11,015 nucleotides of DNA from the NCBI GenBank assembly GCA_023416135.1, contig JAEZIF010000051.1, positions 1 to 11,015 of the forward strand. The letters are read 5' to 3'. Shown in pieces: positions 1 to 4,956 of the stretch (position 1 is its first letter; the number at the start of each line of letters is the position of its first letter). The translations under genes and the position numbers were made by a program. This DNA is from Pseudomonadota bacterium. GTDB taxonomy: Bacteria; Pseudomonadota; Alphaproteobacteria; Reyranellales; Reyranellaceae. The notes under the pieces were generated by a model. That model worked only from the letters and a program-made list of their open reading frames with translations. It was not told where the DNA came from and did no database searches.

Positions 1-202
1 GCTCACGCACGGGCAGCGCGACTCGGCGCCCGAGGTCTCCCCGGACGGCCGGTACGTCGCCTTCACGCGGGCGCCGCTCACCGGTGGCGCACCGCAGGTG
101 CACGTCATGCCGCTCGCCGGCGTGGAAGCTGTCGCAGGCCGTCGTCAGCAGAGCGACGGCCAGGACGGATGAGCGAACCGGAGCGGGCAGGGCAGTCGGC
201 AT
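1..202 (-). CDS. Start of a putative lipoprotein, body lost or running off the window
   Basis: An ATG at 202 is preceded by a very strong ribosome binding site (GGAGGAGG, 5 bases upstream). The first ~28 residues read MPTALPAPVRSSVLAVALLT followed by TACDSFHA: a short basic region, a hydrophobic core and a lipobox-like TTAC, as in a type II signal peptide. The frame stays open to base 1, but beyond residue ~28 it is arginine-rich and antisense to a clear PD40 repeat on the plus strand, so it does not look like real protein. It lies 43 bases downstream of the broken gene at 246-571 and would be the next gene of that minus-strand operon. I read it as a genuine gene start whose body was replaced near base 120, by rearrangement or by an assembly join. 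Confidence 0.4.
   Translation of the reverse strand, partial: MPTALPAPVRSSVLAVALLTTACDSFHAGERHDVHLRCATGERRPREGDVPAVRGDLGRRVALPVRE
2..172 (+). CDS. C-terminal fragment of a TolB/PD40-type beta-propeller protein (partial, probably chimeric end)
   Basis: This frame is open from the window edge to a TGA at 170-172. It contains one clear WD40-like PD40 repeat, with the core SPDGRYVAFTR followed by GGAPQVHVMPLAG. That is the usual blade of TolB-type propellers and of the N-terminal domain of prolyl-oligopeptidase-like enzymes. After PLAG the family would normally continue with GGE and another strand. Here the reading turns into VEAVAGRRQQSDGQDG and stops, which no longer resembles the repeat. The last ~50 bases lie antisense to a convincing lipoprotein start on the other strand, so the true gene probably ends or is cut near base 120. 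The fragment is too short to say which propeller protein it came from. Confidence 0.55.
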   Translation, partial: LTHGQRDSAPEVSPDGRYVAFTRAPLTGGAPQVHVMPLAGVEAVAGRRQQSDGQDG

Positions 203-245
203 GAGAACCTCCTCCTTTGCTTCCTTCGGCTTGGCACGCGTCGCT

Positions 246-571
246 TCAGGTCTTGGGCGTCGGCGGCGCCATCAGGAGTTCGGCGCAGGCGCGGGCGAGG
301 TCGGGTTCGCCGGCCTTGCTGCCCGGCAGCGAGGCGAAGCCGCTTTTCTCAACGACGCGGTTGCGCTCCCATGTGCTCGCCTTGGCGAGCTCGGCCATCT
401 GGGCCGACGCGTCGCCCTGGGCGCGGAAGCGCTCGGCGCAGAACGGCGCGAGCGCCGTCACCGTTGCCTCGTGCGCTGCCATCACGGCATCCTTGCGCGC
501 CGTGCCGCCTGTTACCCAGCCGCCCCAACGGCGCCCTGGATCAGGGGCTTGGTGTTCGTGGGCATTCTCAT
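246..571 (-). pseudogene. Broken small membrane-anchored hypothetical protein (frame change in its N-terminal helix)
   Basis: Two frames together make one gene. The first starts at ATG 571 after an AAAGGA site and reads MRMPTNTKPLIQGAV, then would stop at 512-514. The second runs from base 527 to the TGA at 246-248. It reads WGGWVTGGTARKDAV, then an alanine-rich helix and a conserved-looking C-terminus (TALAPFCAERF, STWERNRVVEKSGFASLPG, ARACAELL). From memory, alphaproteobacterial hypothetical proteins of this type have a short membrane helix between the QGAV-like start and GWVTGGTA. Here that helix is missing and the frame shifts at GCCGTTGG, consistent with a small deletion of 3n+1 bases. 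The two cysteines at positions 30 and 81 of the second frame are still present. It follows the 29-residue membrane protein by 29 bases. The function of the intact family is unknown to me. A sequencing error cannot be excluded, but one alone would not restore the helix. Confidence 0.6.
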
Positions 572-600
572 GACGAATCCTTTCCGGCCGCGCGCCGCCG

Positions 601-690
601 TCAGGTCGGCGCACGCAGGATCGCGTAGCCGATGATCAGCAAAGCCAGAAAGTTTGGGAACAGGAGGGGTGGTACGAGCCACTCTTTCAT
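601..690 (-). CDS. 29-residue single-pass membrane small protein
   Basis: This frame reads MKEWLVPPLLFPNFLALLII followed by GYAILRAPT and a TGA. Almost the whole chain is one hydrophobic helix (residues ~5-25), with a charged N-terminus (K2, E3) and a basic residue (R26) after the helix. A GGAGG site sits 8 bases before the ATG, as in a real gene. It is the first gene of the minus-strand group that continues with the broken gene at 246-571. It starts 15 bases after the conserved ~150-nt leader-like element at 706-854. Small one-helix proteins often bind larger membrane proteins. The nearest candidate partner is HflK, encoded just upstream on the same strand, but that link is only positional. 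Confidence 0.6.
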   Translation of the reverse strand: MKEWLVPPLLFPNFLALLIIGYAILRAPT

Positions 691-705
691 GCGCTGCCTC
701 CACTG

Positions 706-854
706 GGGCGGGAGCGCACGCGTCTCTCAGCCATCGCAAGCTGAAGCTAAGGGGGCGATGGTTCGGCATCCATACACCTCGCCACCGGGCGCGTCCATGA
801 GCCGTTGCGATTTCCGCTCGTGGTCAGAGCGCCCGGGCGGTGCTTGTTTCACCG
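706..854 (-). promoter_or_regulatory. Leader-like structured element, copy A
   Basis: On the minus strand this ~149-nt stretch matches 2078-2233 in the same order. It begins with CGGTGAAACAAGCACCG, a small hairpin with arms CGGTG/CACCG. A more variable middle follows, then GTGTATGGATGC, ACCATCGCCCC, GCTTGCGATGGCTGAGAGA and TCCCGCCC. CCATCGC and GCGATGG form a second hairpin. The 5' arm CACCGCC could instead pair with GGC-GA-GGTG before the TATGGATGC block, giving a mutually exclusive long-range stem. The element starts 14 bases after the hflK stop and ends 15 bases before the ATG of the 29-residue protein, with GGAGG in between. It could be a cis-acting RNA leader, a small RNA or a dispersed repeat. 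I do not recognise it as a named family. Confidence 0.55.
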
Positions 855-868
855 GGCACGATGGGTCC

Positions 869-1993
869 TCATCGCGTTGGGTCCTGGGCCGGCGGAATGC
901 TCCCTGCGGGTGGTGACTCGCGAGGTTTGAGCTCGGGCAGCCTCAGATAAGGGAGTATACCACCGGTCCCGCCGGACGTGTTCTTGTCGACCAGCACCTT
1001 GTTCACGTTGCGCAGCACCTCCTCCATGGTGTCGAGGTAGAGCCGCTCGGTCGTGACATCGCGGGCCTTGTCGTATTGCTCCTGCACCTTGGTGAAGCGC
1101 TGGGCGTCACCGCTCGCCCGGGCGACGGTCTCGGCCTTGTAGGCTTCGGCGCGCTGGATGATCGATTCGGCCTCGCCCCCGGCTCGCGGCAGCACCTGGT
1201 TTCGATAGGTGTTGGCCTCGTTGATGCTCTTCTCCTTGTCGGCGCGCGCCGCCTGCACGTCGCGGAACGCCGCGATGACCTCTTGGGGCGGATCCACGCG
1301 CAGGAGCTGGACGTTGGAGATGCGCACACCGAGCCCATACTCGTCGAGAATGCGCTGCAGCAGGTCCTTGGTGTCCTGCTCGATGCGGCTGCGGCCCTCG
1401 GTCTGGGCATATTGCAGGTTCGACCGGCCGATGACCTCGCGCATGGCCGCCTCTGCGGCGTCGCGCACGTTCTCTTCCGGATTGCGCACGTCGAAGGCGT
1501 ACTTCAAGACGTCCTTGATCTGCCACAGCACGGCGAACTCGATGTCGACGATGTTCTCGTCGCCGGTCAGCATCAGGTTCTCGGTCGAGGCGGGGCGCAC
1601 CCCGCCGCGGGCAGCTGGGCGATCCTGGCTGGCGCCGCGCGAGCCGATGACGACACGGCGTTGGTCCTGCACGTTGACCACGACGACGTCGCCGATCGGG
1701 CTCGGCAGGTTGTAGTGCAGGCCGGGCTCGGCCGGCTTGCCATAGGGCTTGCCGAACACGAGCTGGATCGCCTGCTGGTTGGGCTGCACGCGGAAGAAGC
1801 CGGTGACCAGCCAGATCGCCAGGCCCAGCAGCACGACCAGCACGATACCCTTGTAGGATCCGAAGCCGCCGGGAACGAGGTTCTTCAGGCGCTCCCCGCC
1901 CCTGCGGACGACGTCCTCCATGTCCGGTGGCCGGCGCGCGCCGAACGGCCCGCCGCCGCCACGATCCCACGGACCGCCCCCATTGTTCGTCAT
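869..1993 (-). CDS. hflK: HflK, SPFH/band-7 membrane protein (regulator of FtsH protease)
   Basis: The 374-residue product has the HflK plan. A Gly-rich N-terminus (GGGPWDRGGGGPFG) is followed by PPDMEDVVRRGGERLKNLVPGGF and one membrane helix (~49-67). The SPFH/band-7 domain starts with FFRVQPNQQAIQLVFGKP and includes MLTGDENIVDIEFAVLWQIKD. A long charged coiled coil (~240-310) carries ADKEKSINEANTYRNQVLPRA, and a proline-rich tail follows. HflK and HflC normally form a large ring around FtsH on the periplasmic side of the inner membrane and limit its access to membrane substrates. The ATG at 1993 has only a weak Shine-Dalgarno sequence and overlaps the stop of a 23-codon frame (ATGA), which suggests translational coupling. 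No hflC follows, although it is usually the next gene. A conserved leader-like element and a tiny membrane protein lie there instead. Confidence 0.95.
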   Translation of the reverse strand: MTNNGGGPWDRGGGGPFGARRPPDMEDVVRRGGERLKNLVPGGFGSYKGIVLVVLLGLAIWLVTGFFRVQPNQQAIQLVFGKPYGKPAEPGLHYNLPSPIGDVVVVNVQDQRRVVIGSRGASQDRPAARGGVRPASTENLMLTGDENIVDIEFAVLWQIKDVLKYAFDVRNPEENVRDAAEAAMREVIGRSNLQYAQTEGRSRIEQDTKDLLQRILDEYGLGVRISNVQLLRVDPPQEVIAAFRDVQAARADKEKSINEANTYRNQVLPRAGGEAESIIQRAEAYKAETVARASGDAQRFTKVQEQYDKARDVTTERLYLDTMEEVLRNVNKVLVDKNTSGGTGGILPYLRLPELKPRESPPAGSIPPAQDPTR

Positions 1994-2061
1994 GCTTCAC
2001 GGTGGACGGCAGGATCGCCGTCGGCTGTCGATGGCGCAGGCAACGGCAGGCGGGGGGTCAT
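1990..2061 (-). CDS. Possible 23-residue leader peptide coupled to hflK
   Basis: A short frame starts at ATG 2061 after an AGGGA site 9 bases upstream. It reads MTPRLPLPAPSTADGDPAVH followed by REA and ends in a TGA that overlaps the hflK start as ATGA. The frame differs from that of hflK, so it is not an N-terminal extension. It begins 16 bases after element copy B, the same placement as the 29-residue protein after copy A. The peptide is proline-rich with no hydrophobic segment. Its likely role, if translated, is to carry ribosomes from a good binding site to the poor hflK start. The peptide itself may have no function, and the frame could be fortuitous. Confidence 0.4.
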   Translation of the reverse strand: MTPRLPLPAPSTADGDPAVHREA

Positions 2062-2077
2062 GCGTCACTTCCCTGAT

Positions 2078-2233
2078 GGGCGGGACCACACGCATCTCTC
2101 AGCCATCGCAAGCCGAATCTCAGGGGCGATGGTGAAGCATCCATACACACCGCTGCTCGCTGCGTCCACGCGGCAGTTCGGGCCGTTCGACGTCGCTCGA
2201 CCTGATCGGCCAGCGCGGTGCTTTGGTTCACCG
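2078..2233 (-). promoter_or_regulatory. Leader-like structured element, copy B
   Basis: This is the second copy of the element at 706-854, ~156 nt on the minus strand. It starts with CGGTGAACCAAAGCACCG, whose GGTGA includes the stop codon of the gene at 2228-2734. It shares GTGTATGGATGC, ACCATCGCCCC, GCTTGCGATGGCTGAGAGA and TCCCGCCC with copy A. Both hairpin arms (CGGTG/CACCG and CCATCGC/GCGATGG) are intact although the loops differ in sequence. CACCGCGCTG could also pair with CAGCGGTG about 70 nt downstream. It lies directly upstream of the 23-codon frame and hflK, which fits a regulatory 5' leader of hflK. A mobile or dispersed repeat is the main alternative. Confidence 0.55.
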
Positions 2234-2734
2234 CTCGACCGTCCAGCCGCGGCGTGCCGATGATTCGAGGTTGTTGTCGTGCTGGAGATGGATGGCGATC
2301 GCCAGCGTGGCCGCGGCAAGCACTATCCAGATGACCCACGTCGGGTGGCCGGGTTTCTGGACGGCGGTGCCCGGGCCGGCAGTCGCCTTGCGCTGGGCAG
2401 CGGAAGCCTCGGGCGTGAGCGGCACGGCGGGCGCCGCGCTGGCGGGCAGGAGCGCGACGAGCCTCTCGGCCGCGGCGGCGGCGTCGACCATCCGCCCATT
2501 CAACTCGGGAAGCCGCGCCAGGGTCTCGGCGAGCCTGTGGGCGGCCATGTCGTGCGGCAGGTCGGCAAGCCGCCCCGCCTCCTGCCAAGGGTCGAACTGA
2601 AGGCATGTCAGGGCCGAAAGCACCGTGAGGTCGTCCATTTCGGCGCCCGGGCCGCGCTGCCCGCTGCGCACGAGTGCAAAGAGGAAAGGGTTGTACTCGG
2701 AATGGCCGAGCGAATATTCGGGACGGAGGGTCAT
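2228..2734 (-). CDS. Hypothetical protein with a C-terminal membrane helix
   Basis: The 168-residue product has three parts. An N-terminal soluble region (~1-100) starts MTLRPEYSLGHSEYNPFLFA and contains a helical stretch (LTVLSALTCLQFDPWQEAGRLADLP, then AAHRLAETLARLPELNGRMVDAAAAAERLVALL). An Ala/Pro-rich linker (~101-130) comes next. One membrane helix (~133-150, WVIWIVLAAATLAIAIHL) is followed by a short polar tail. This is a tail-anchored layout with the soluble part probably in the cytoplasm. I do not recognise the family. The ATG at 2734 has no good Shine-Dalgarno sequence, so the start is uncertain. The stop codon lies inside the first hairpin of element copy B, so transcription from here could run into the hflK leader. 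Third-position GC and a sensible amino-acid mix support it as a real gene. Confidence 0.7.
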   Translation of the reverse strand: MTLRPEYSLGHSEYNPFLFALVRSGQRGPGAEMDDLTVLSALTCLQFDPWQEAGRLADLPHDMAAHRLAETLARLPELNGRMVDAAAAAERLVALLPASAAPAVPLTPEASAAQRKATAGPGTAVQKPGHPTWVIWIVLAAATLAIAIHLQHDNNLESSARRGWTVER

Positions 2735-2867
2735 GGCGGCACGCAGAGCGTCCTGGAGGAAATAAGGCCGCGGTTACGGAGCGCTCGCGGGACAGCGCTT
2801 GTCTTAACAGGCACTCACCGCACCGGCAGTTGCCTGCCTCGTCGAAAAAAACTCGACTATGCGAGGA

Positions 2868-3056
2868 CTACGCCCTCCTGAGCCGGACGATGCTCTGTCT
2901 GCCCATGGCCGTGAGGCCAATCGACATCCCGCGCTGCTCGACCAGCCCCAGGGTCTGCAGCCGGGTCACGTCGGTCTCGGAAATTTCCTCCACGCCGTCC
3001 CACCCATTGGCGATCTGAATGAGCGTCTCGGCTTCGTGGACAGTGAGTTCGATCAT
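2868..3056 (-). CDS. Small winged-helix-like protein (62 residues)
   Basis: The product begins MIELTVHEAETLIQIANGWD and has a short acidic first half (residues 1-30). A second half follows that resembles the recognition helix and wing of a winged-helix fold: VTRLQTLGLVEQRGMSIGLTAMGRQSIVRLRR. The pattern 'L..LGLVE..G..I.LT..GR' is common at the C-terminus of MarR- or PadR-like DNA-binding domains. At 62 residues it is shorter than a full MarR protein and lacks the dimerisation helices. The gene lies 23 bases after the 133-residue gene on the same strand, so they are probably co-transcribed. The binding site before ATG 3056 is weak (AGG about 10 bases upstream). DNA binding is inferred from the pattern; no target is visible. 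Confidence 0.7.
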   Translation of the reverse strand: MIELTVHEAETLIQIANGWDGVEEISETDVTRLQTLGLVEQRGMSIGLTAMGRQSIVRLRRA

Positions 3057-3079
3057 TGACAGGAGTACCTGAGGCTTTC

Positions 3080-3481
3080 TCAATGAAGCTTCTTGTCGCC
3101 GGTCCGCGGCGCAATCAGCGTGACGTTTCCAAGCTCGGCCGCAAGATCCTTGATCTCGTGGAAGAAGGCAGTGAAGTAGCGCGGCAACAGCGCGCGCACC
3201 TCGTCGCCTATCTTCATCGGGTCCGGCGAAAGCAAGGTGAGGCACGTCGCTTCCTGGAACCATAGCACCGGCCCTTCCGACGACTGCGGATCGTCGAGGA
3301 CGACGAGAAGCCCCAGGTGTGAAGCGCCATACGCCGCCATGACCCGGGCCGTGTCTGCCTCCCACGGATCCCCGAGCGAGAAGCCGAGCGTTGCCGTGAA
3401 GCCCGATGCCAGCTTGGCCTCGTATTGGCGCCAGGCGATCGGGCTGGGCAGCCACCGTTTCTCGGGTTCCGAAAGCTGCAT
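3080..3481 (-). CDS. Hypothetical cytoplasmic protein (133 residues)
   Basis: The product starts MQLSEPEKRWLPSPIAWRQY and has no signal peptide or membrane helix. It looks like a compact alpha/beta fold: a strand pair ASGFTATLGFSLGDPWEAD, a helix ADTARVMAAYGA, a hydrophobic strand SHLGLLVVLDD, then GPVLWFQEATCLTLLSP and a helix DEVRALLPRYFTAFFHEIKDLAAEL ending NVTLIAPRTGDKKLH. I do not recognise a family or catalytic motif. ATG 3481 was chosen because the protein-like composition starts there. The same frame is open far upstream, but that part is arginine- and proline-rich and overlaps a better gene in another frame. It is followed after 23 bases by the winged-helix-like gene, suggesting a two-gene unit. 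The region upstream holds two dyad symmetries. Confidence 0.72.
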   Translation of the reverse strand: MQLSEPEKRWLPSPIAWRQYEAKLASGFTATLGFSLGDPWEADTARVMAAYGASHLGLLVVLDDPQSSEGPVLWFQEATCLTLLSPDPMKIGDEVRALLPRYFTAFFHEIKDLAAELGNVTLIAPRTGDKKLH

Positions 3482-3512
3482 GTGCGTGATCGTCCGTTGG
3501 CCGCGAGATGTT

Positions 3513-3526
3513 ACGGCTACAGCCGT
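3513..3526. repeat. Short inverted repeat upstream of the 133-residue gene
   Basis: ACGGCT-AC-AGCCGT is a perfect 6-base dyad lying 32 bases upstream of ATG 3481. It could be an operator half-site pair for a dimeric regulator or a small RNA hairpin. There is no T run on either side to make it a terminator. Confidence 0.35.
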
Positions 3527-3528
3527 GT

Positions 3529-3570
3529 TTCCATTCAAATGCAACCGCGCGCGGTTCCTTTTTAATGGAA
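3529..3570. repeat. Nested palindrome between two minus-strand genes
   Basis: A perfect 14-base palindrome AACCGCGCGCGGTT (3543-3556) is framed by a second pair of arms, TTCCATT (3529-3535) and AATGGAA (3564-3570). The spacers are 7 bases on both sides. The right arm overlaps the TAA stop of the gene at 3562-3798, so the structure sits exactly at that gene's 3' end on the minus strand. No long T run follows, so it is not a standard intrinsic terminator. It may act as a transcript-end hairpin or a binding site. Confidence 0.45.
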
Positions 3571-3798
3571 GGCGCTCCCGGTCGAGGACGCCTCCTCGGC
3601 ATACGCCGCGACGAGTCGTTGCTTTGCCGCGAGGTAGATGGACCACTTCGTTTGGCCGTCCGACGGGCGATCCGAGGCGTTGGCGGTCGCTGAGCCCGCC
3701 AGGAGTCCAGCCGCGCCTTCGCTCTCTCGCAGCCACGCGCGGTGGGCGTGCTGCAACTCGCCGCGCAGGCGCGCTCGCTTCTCGTCGAGGGTCTCCAA
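3562..3798 (-). CDS. Small helical hypothetical protein (78 residues, TTG start)
   Basis: The frame begins at a TTG preceded by AGGAG with a 6-base spacer, which is why I accept this start. It ends in a TAA at 3562-3564. The sequence starts METLDEKRARLRGELQHAHR and continues AWLRESEGAAGLLAGS, a polar linker with DRPSDGQTKWS, then IYLAAKQRLVAAYAEEAS and a short tail. It looks like two amphipathic helices joined by a flexible loop, soluble and without a signal peptide. I do not recognise a family. The 200 bases upstream, to the end of the RsbR-type gene, hold no gene that I can support, only a GC-rich hairpin. The strong binding site and the switch to a well-formed amino-acid mix favour a real gene. 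Confidence 0.6.
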   Translation of the reverse strand: METLDEKRARLRGELQHAHRAWLRESEGAAGLLAGSATANASDRPSDGQTKWSIYLAAKQRLVAAYAEEASSTGSAFH

Positions 3799-3804
3799 CT
3801 GGGG

Positions 3805-3809
3805 CTCCT
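3805..3809 (-). promoter_or_regulatory. Ribosome binding site for the 78-residue gene
   Basis: AGGAG on the minus strand lies 6 bases before the TTG at 3798. It fixes this uncommon start codon; no in-frame ATG or GTG with a comparable site is seen. Confidence 0.55.
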
Positions 3810-3885
3810 GTTGTGTCGCTGTTGCCTGTCGGCGCGTTGATCGACGATCCGCGGCTGACCGGGCAGACCTTCATGTGGGGATGCG

Positions 3886-3907
3886 CGGCCCCGATTATCA
3901 GGGGCCG
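3886..3907. repeat. GC-rich hairpin downstream of the RsbR-type gene
   Basis: CGGCCCC-GATTATCA-GGGGCCG gives a 7-bp stem with an 8-nt loop, 92 bases beyond the stop of the gene at 4000-4854. On the minus strand no T run follows, so it is at best a partial or Rho-assisted end point. On the plus strand TATATTTT occurs ~9 bases after the stem, but no plus-strand gene ends there. Confidence 0.3.
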
Positions 3908-3999
3908 GCGGCACCATATATTTTCGTCGCCGCGTTCGTTTGTGTTGGACATCGCCTGGAAAGACGCGACCGCATTCCTTGCCCATGGCTGCCGTGCGG

Positions 4000-4854
4000 T
4001 CAGCGCGGCCCGGTGCTCGCTTTGACGGCGCGGCCGGTGCGTTTCAGGGCGAGCGCCAGGGCGTCGGCGAGCGTTGCCTTGGAGATCACGTTGAGCTCGA
4101 CGCCGAGCTGCACGATGGTCTGGGCGATCTGCGGGCGGAGTCCGCTGATGATGCAGTCGGCGCCCATCAGGCGGGCCGCCGACACGGTCTTCAGCAGGTG
4201 CTGGGCGACCAGCGTGTCGACCATGGGCACGCCGGTGATGTCGAGGATGGCGATCTCCGCCCCGGTCCGCACGATGGTCTCGAGCAGGTTCTGCATCACG
4301 ACCTGCGTTCGCGCGCTGTCGAGCGTGCCGATCAACGGAAGCGCGACGATGCCGTCCCACAGCTTGACGACCGGGGTCGACAGCTCCTCGATCTCCTGGC
4401 GTTGGCGCTCGATCAGCTCGTCACGCGTCTTCTGGAAGCTCTCGACGGTGAACAGCCCGAGCTGGTCGATCAGCTGGCTGAGCGCCCACGCATTCTCCAC
4501 CATCCAGGTGGCGTCGCCCGTCGTCGCGTTGATGTGCTCGAACAGCGCGTGCTTCAGGGAAAAGATGAAGGTGGCGGTTTCGGACGGTGAGAAGCCCTCC
4601 AACGCGCACGAGCGGGAGAAGCCGGCCAGCAGGTCGCGGACCTCGGCAAAGTCGGCGCCGCGGATGTCCGTGATGTTGCCTTTGGAAAGGGCGCTGCCCA
4701 GCGCCTGCAAGAGTTCCTTGCCCAGGGCCTGCGCTTGCTGTGGCGAGATACGCGCTTCGGCCGTCGACAAGGTCTGAAGCCAGCCCTTCAGGATGGCCGC
4801 TTCGTCGTCGGCGACGAGCCGGGACAGGGCTCGTTGCGTTGCTGACAGGGGCAA
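4000..4854 (-). CDS. RsbR-type STAS-domain regulator (stressosome family)
   Basis: With the TTG start at 4854 the product has 284 residues. The N-terminal ~145 residues are helical, like RsbR-type sensor domains (AAILKGWLQTL, FSPSETATFIFSLKHALFEH, WALSQLIDQLGLFTVESFQKTRDELI). A linker helix (RQRQEIEELSTPVVKLWDG) leads into a STAS domain (~156-272) with LPLIGTLDSARTQ, IAILDITGVPMVDTLVAQHLL and MGADCIISGLRPQIAQTIVQLGV. By comparison with RsbR/RsbS, T214 in VDTLVA matches a phosphorylated site, and S180 in LDSAR lies where RsbR has its other phosphorylated residue. Such proteins build stressosomes that hold the RsbT kinase. No rsbS, rsbT, phosphatase or sigma gene is adjacent, so this copy is an orphan or works with distant partners. 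An upstream TTG (4902) is possible but lacks a binding site. Confidence 0.9.
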   Translation of the reverse strand: MPLSATQRALSRLVADDEAAILKGWLQTLSTAEARISPQQAQALGKELLQALGSALSKGNITDIRGADFAEVRDLLAGFSRSCALEGFSPSETATFIFSLKHALFEHINATTGDATWMVENAWALSQLIDQLGLFTVESFQKTRDELIERQRQEIEELSTPVVKLWDGIVALPLIGTLDSARTQVVMQNLLETIVRTGAEIAILDITGVPMVDTLVAQHLLKTVSAARLMGADCIISGLRPQIAQTIVQLGVELNVISKATLADALALALKRTGRAVKASTGPR

Positions 4855-4860
4855 TTCGGA

Positions 4861-4866
4861 CCTTCC
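4861..4866 (-). promoter_or_regulatory. Ribosome binding site setting the RsbR-type start
   Basis: GGAAGG on the minus strand lies 6 bases before the TTG at 4854. The upstream in-frame TTG at 4902 has no such site, so the shorter 284-residue product is preferred. Confidence 0.55.
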
Positions 4867-4956
4867 GTGCACGGGGCGGTCCGCTGCGACGGCGTGCGCC
4901 AATTGATGGAAACGCAGGTCACCGTCTGAAGTTCCGGATATCGGACAAACATCATC

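Noticed and set aside
84..635. Plus-strand 183-codon frame across the left end
   Set aside because: It runs antisense over the broken gene and the lipoprotein start, is Arg/Ala-rich, and has no good start context.
1076..2263. Long plus-strand open frame (395 codons) opposite hflK
   Set aside because: It is antisense to a clear HflK protein. Its His/Asp/Ala/Leu-rich composition is the usual product of reading GC-rich codons backwards, and it crosses both a gene start and the leader element.
2841..2857. GTCGA...TCGAC dyad with a T-rich loop after the 62-residue gene
   Set aside because: The stem is only 5 bp and the T run is in the loop rather than after it, so it is not a credible intrinsic terminator.
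3799..3952. Possible peptide starting MSNTNERGDENIW at 3952 on the minus strand
   Set aside because: The start has only a weak binding site and the frame runs on into the Arg/Pro-rich shadow of the 78-residue gene without a stop. No family pattern was seen.
3080..4360. Continuous minus-strand frame extending the 133-residue protein far upstream into the STAS gene
   Set aside because: The extension is Arg/Pro-rich and overlaps the better-supported 78-residue gene and the RsbR-type gene in other frames. The protein-like part begins at ATG 3481.
4855..4902. Longer N-terminus of the RsbR-type protein from TTG 4902
   Set aside because: No ribosome binding site precedes 4902, whereas GGAAGG lies 6 bases before TTG 4854.
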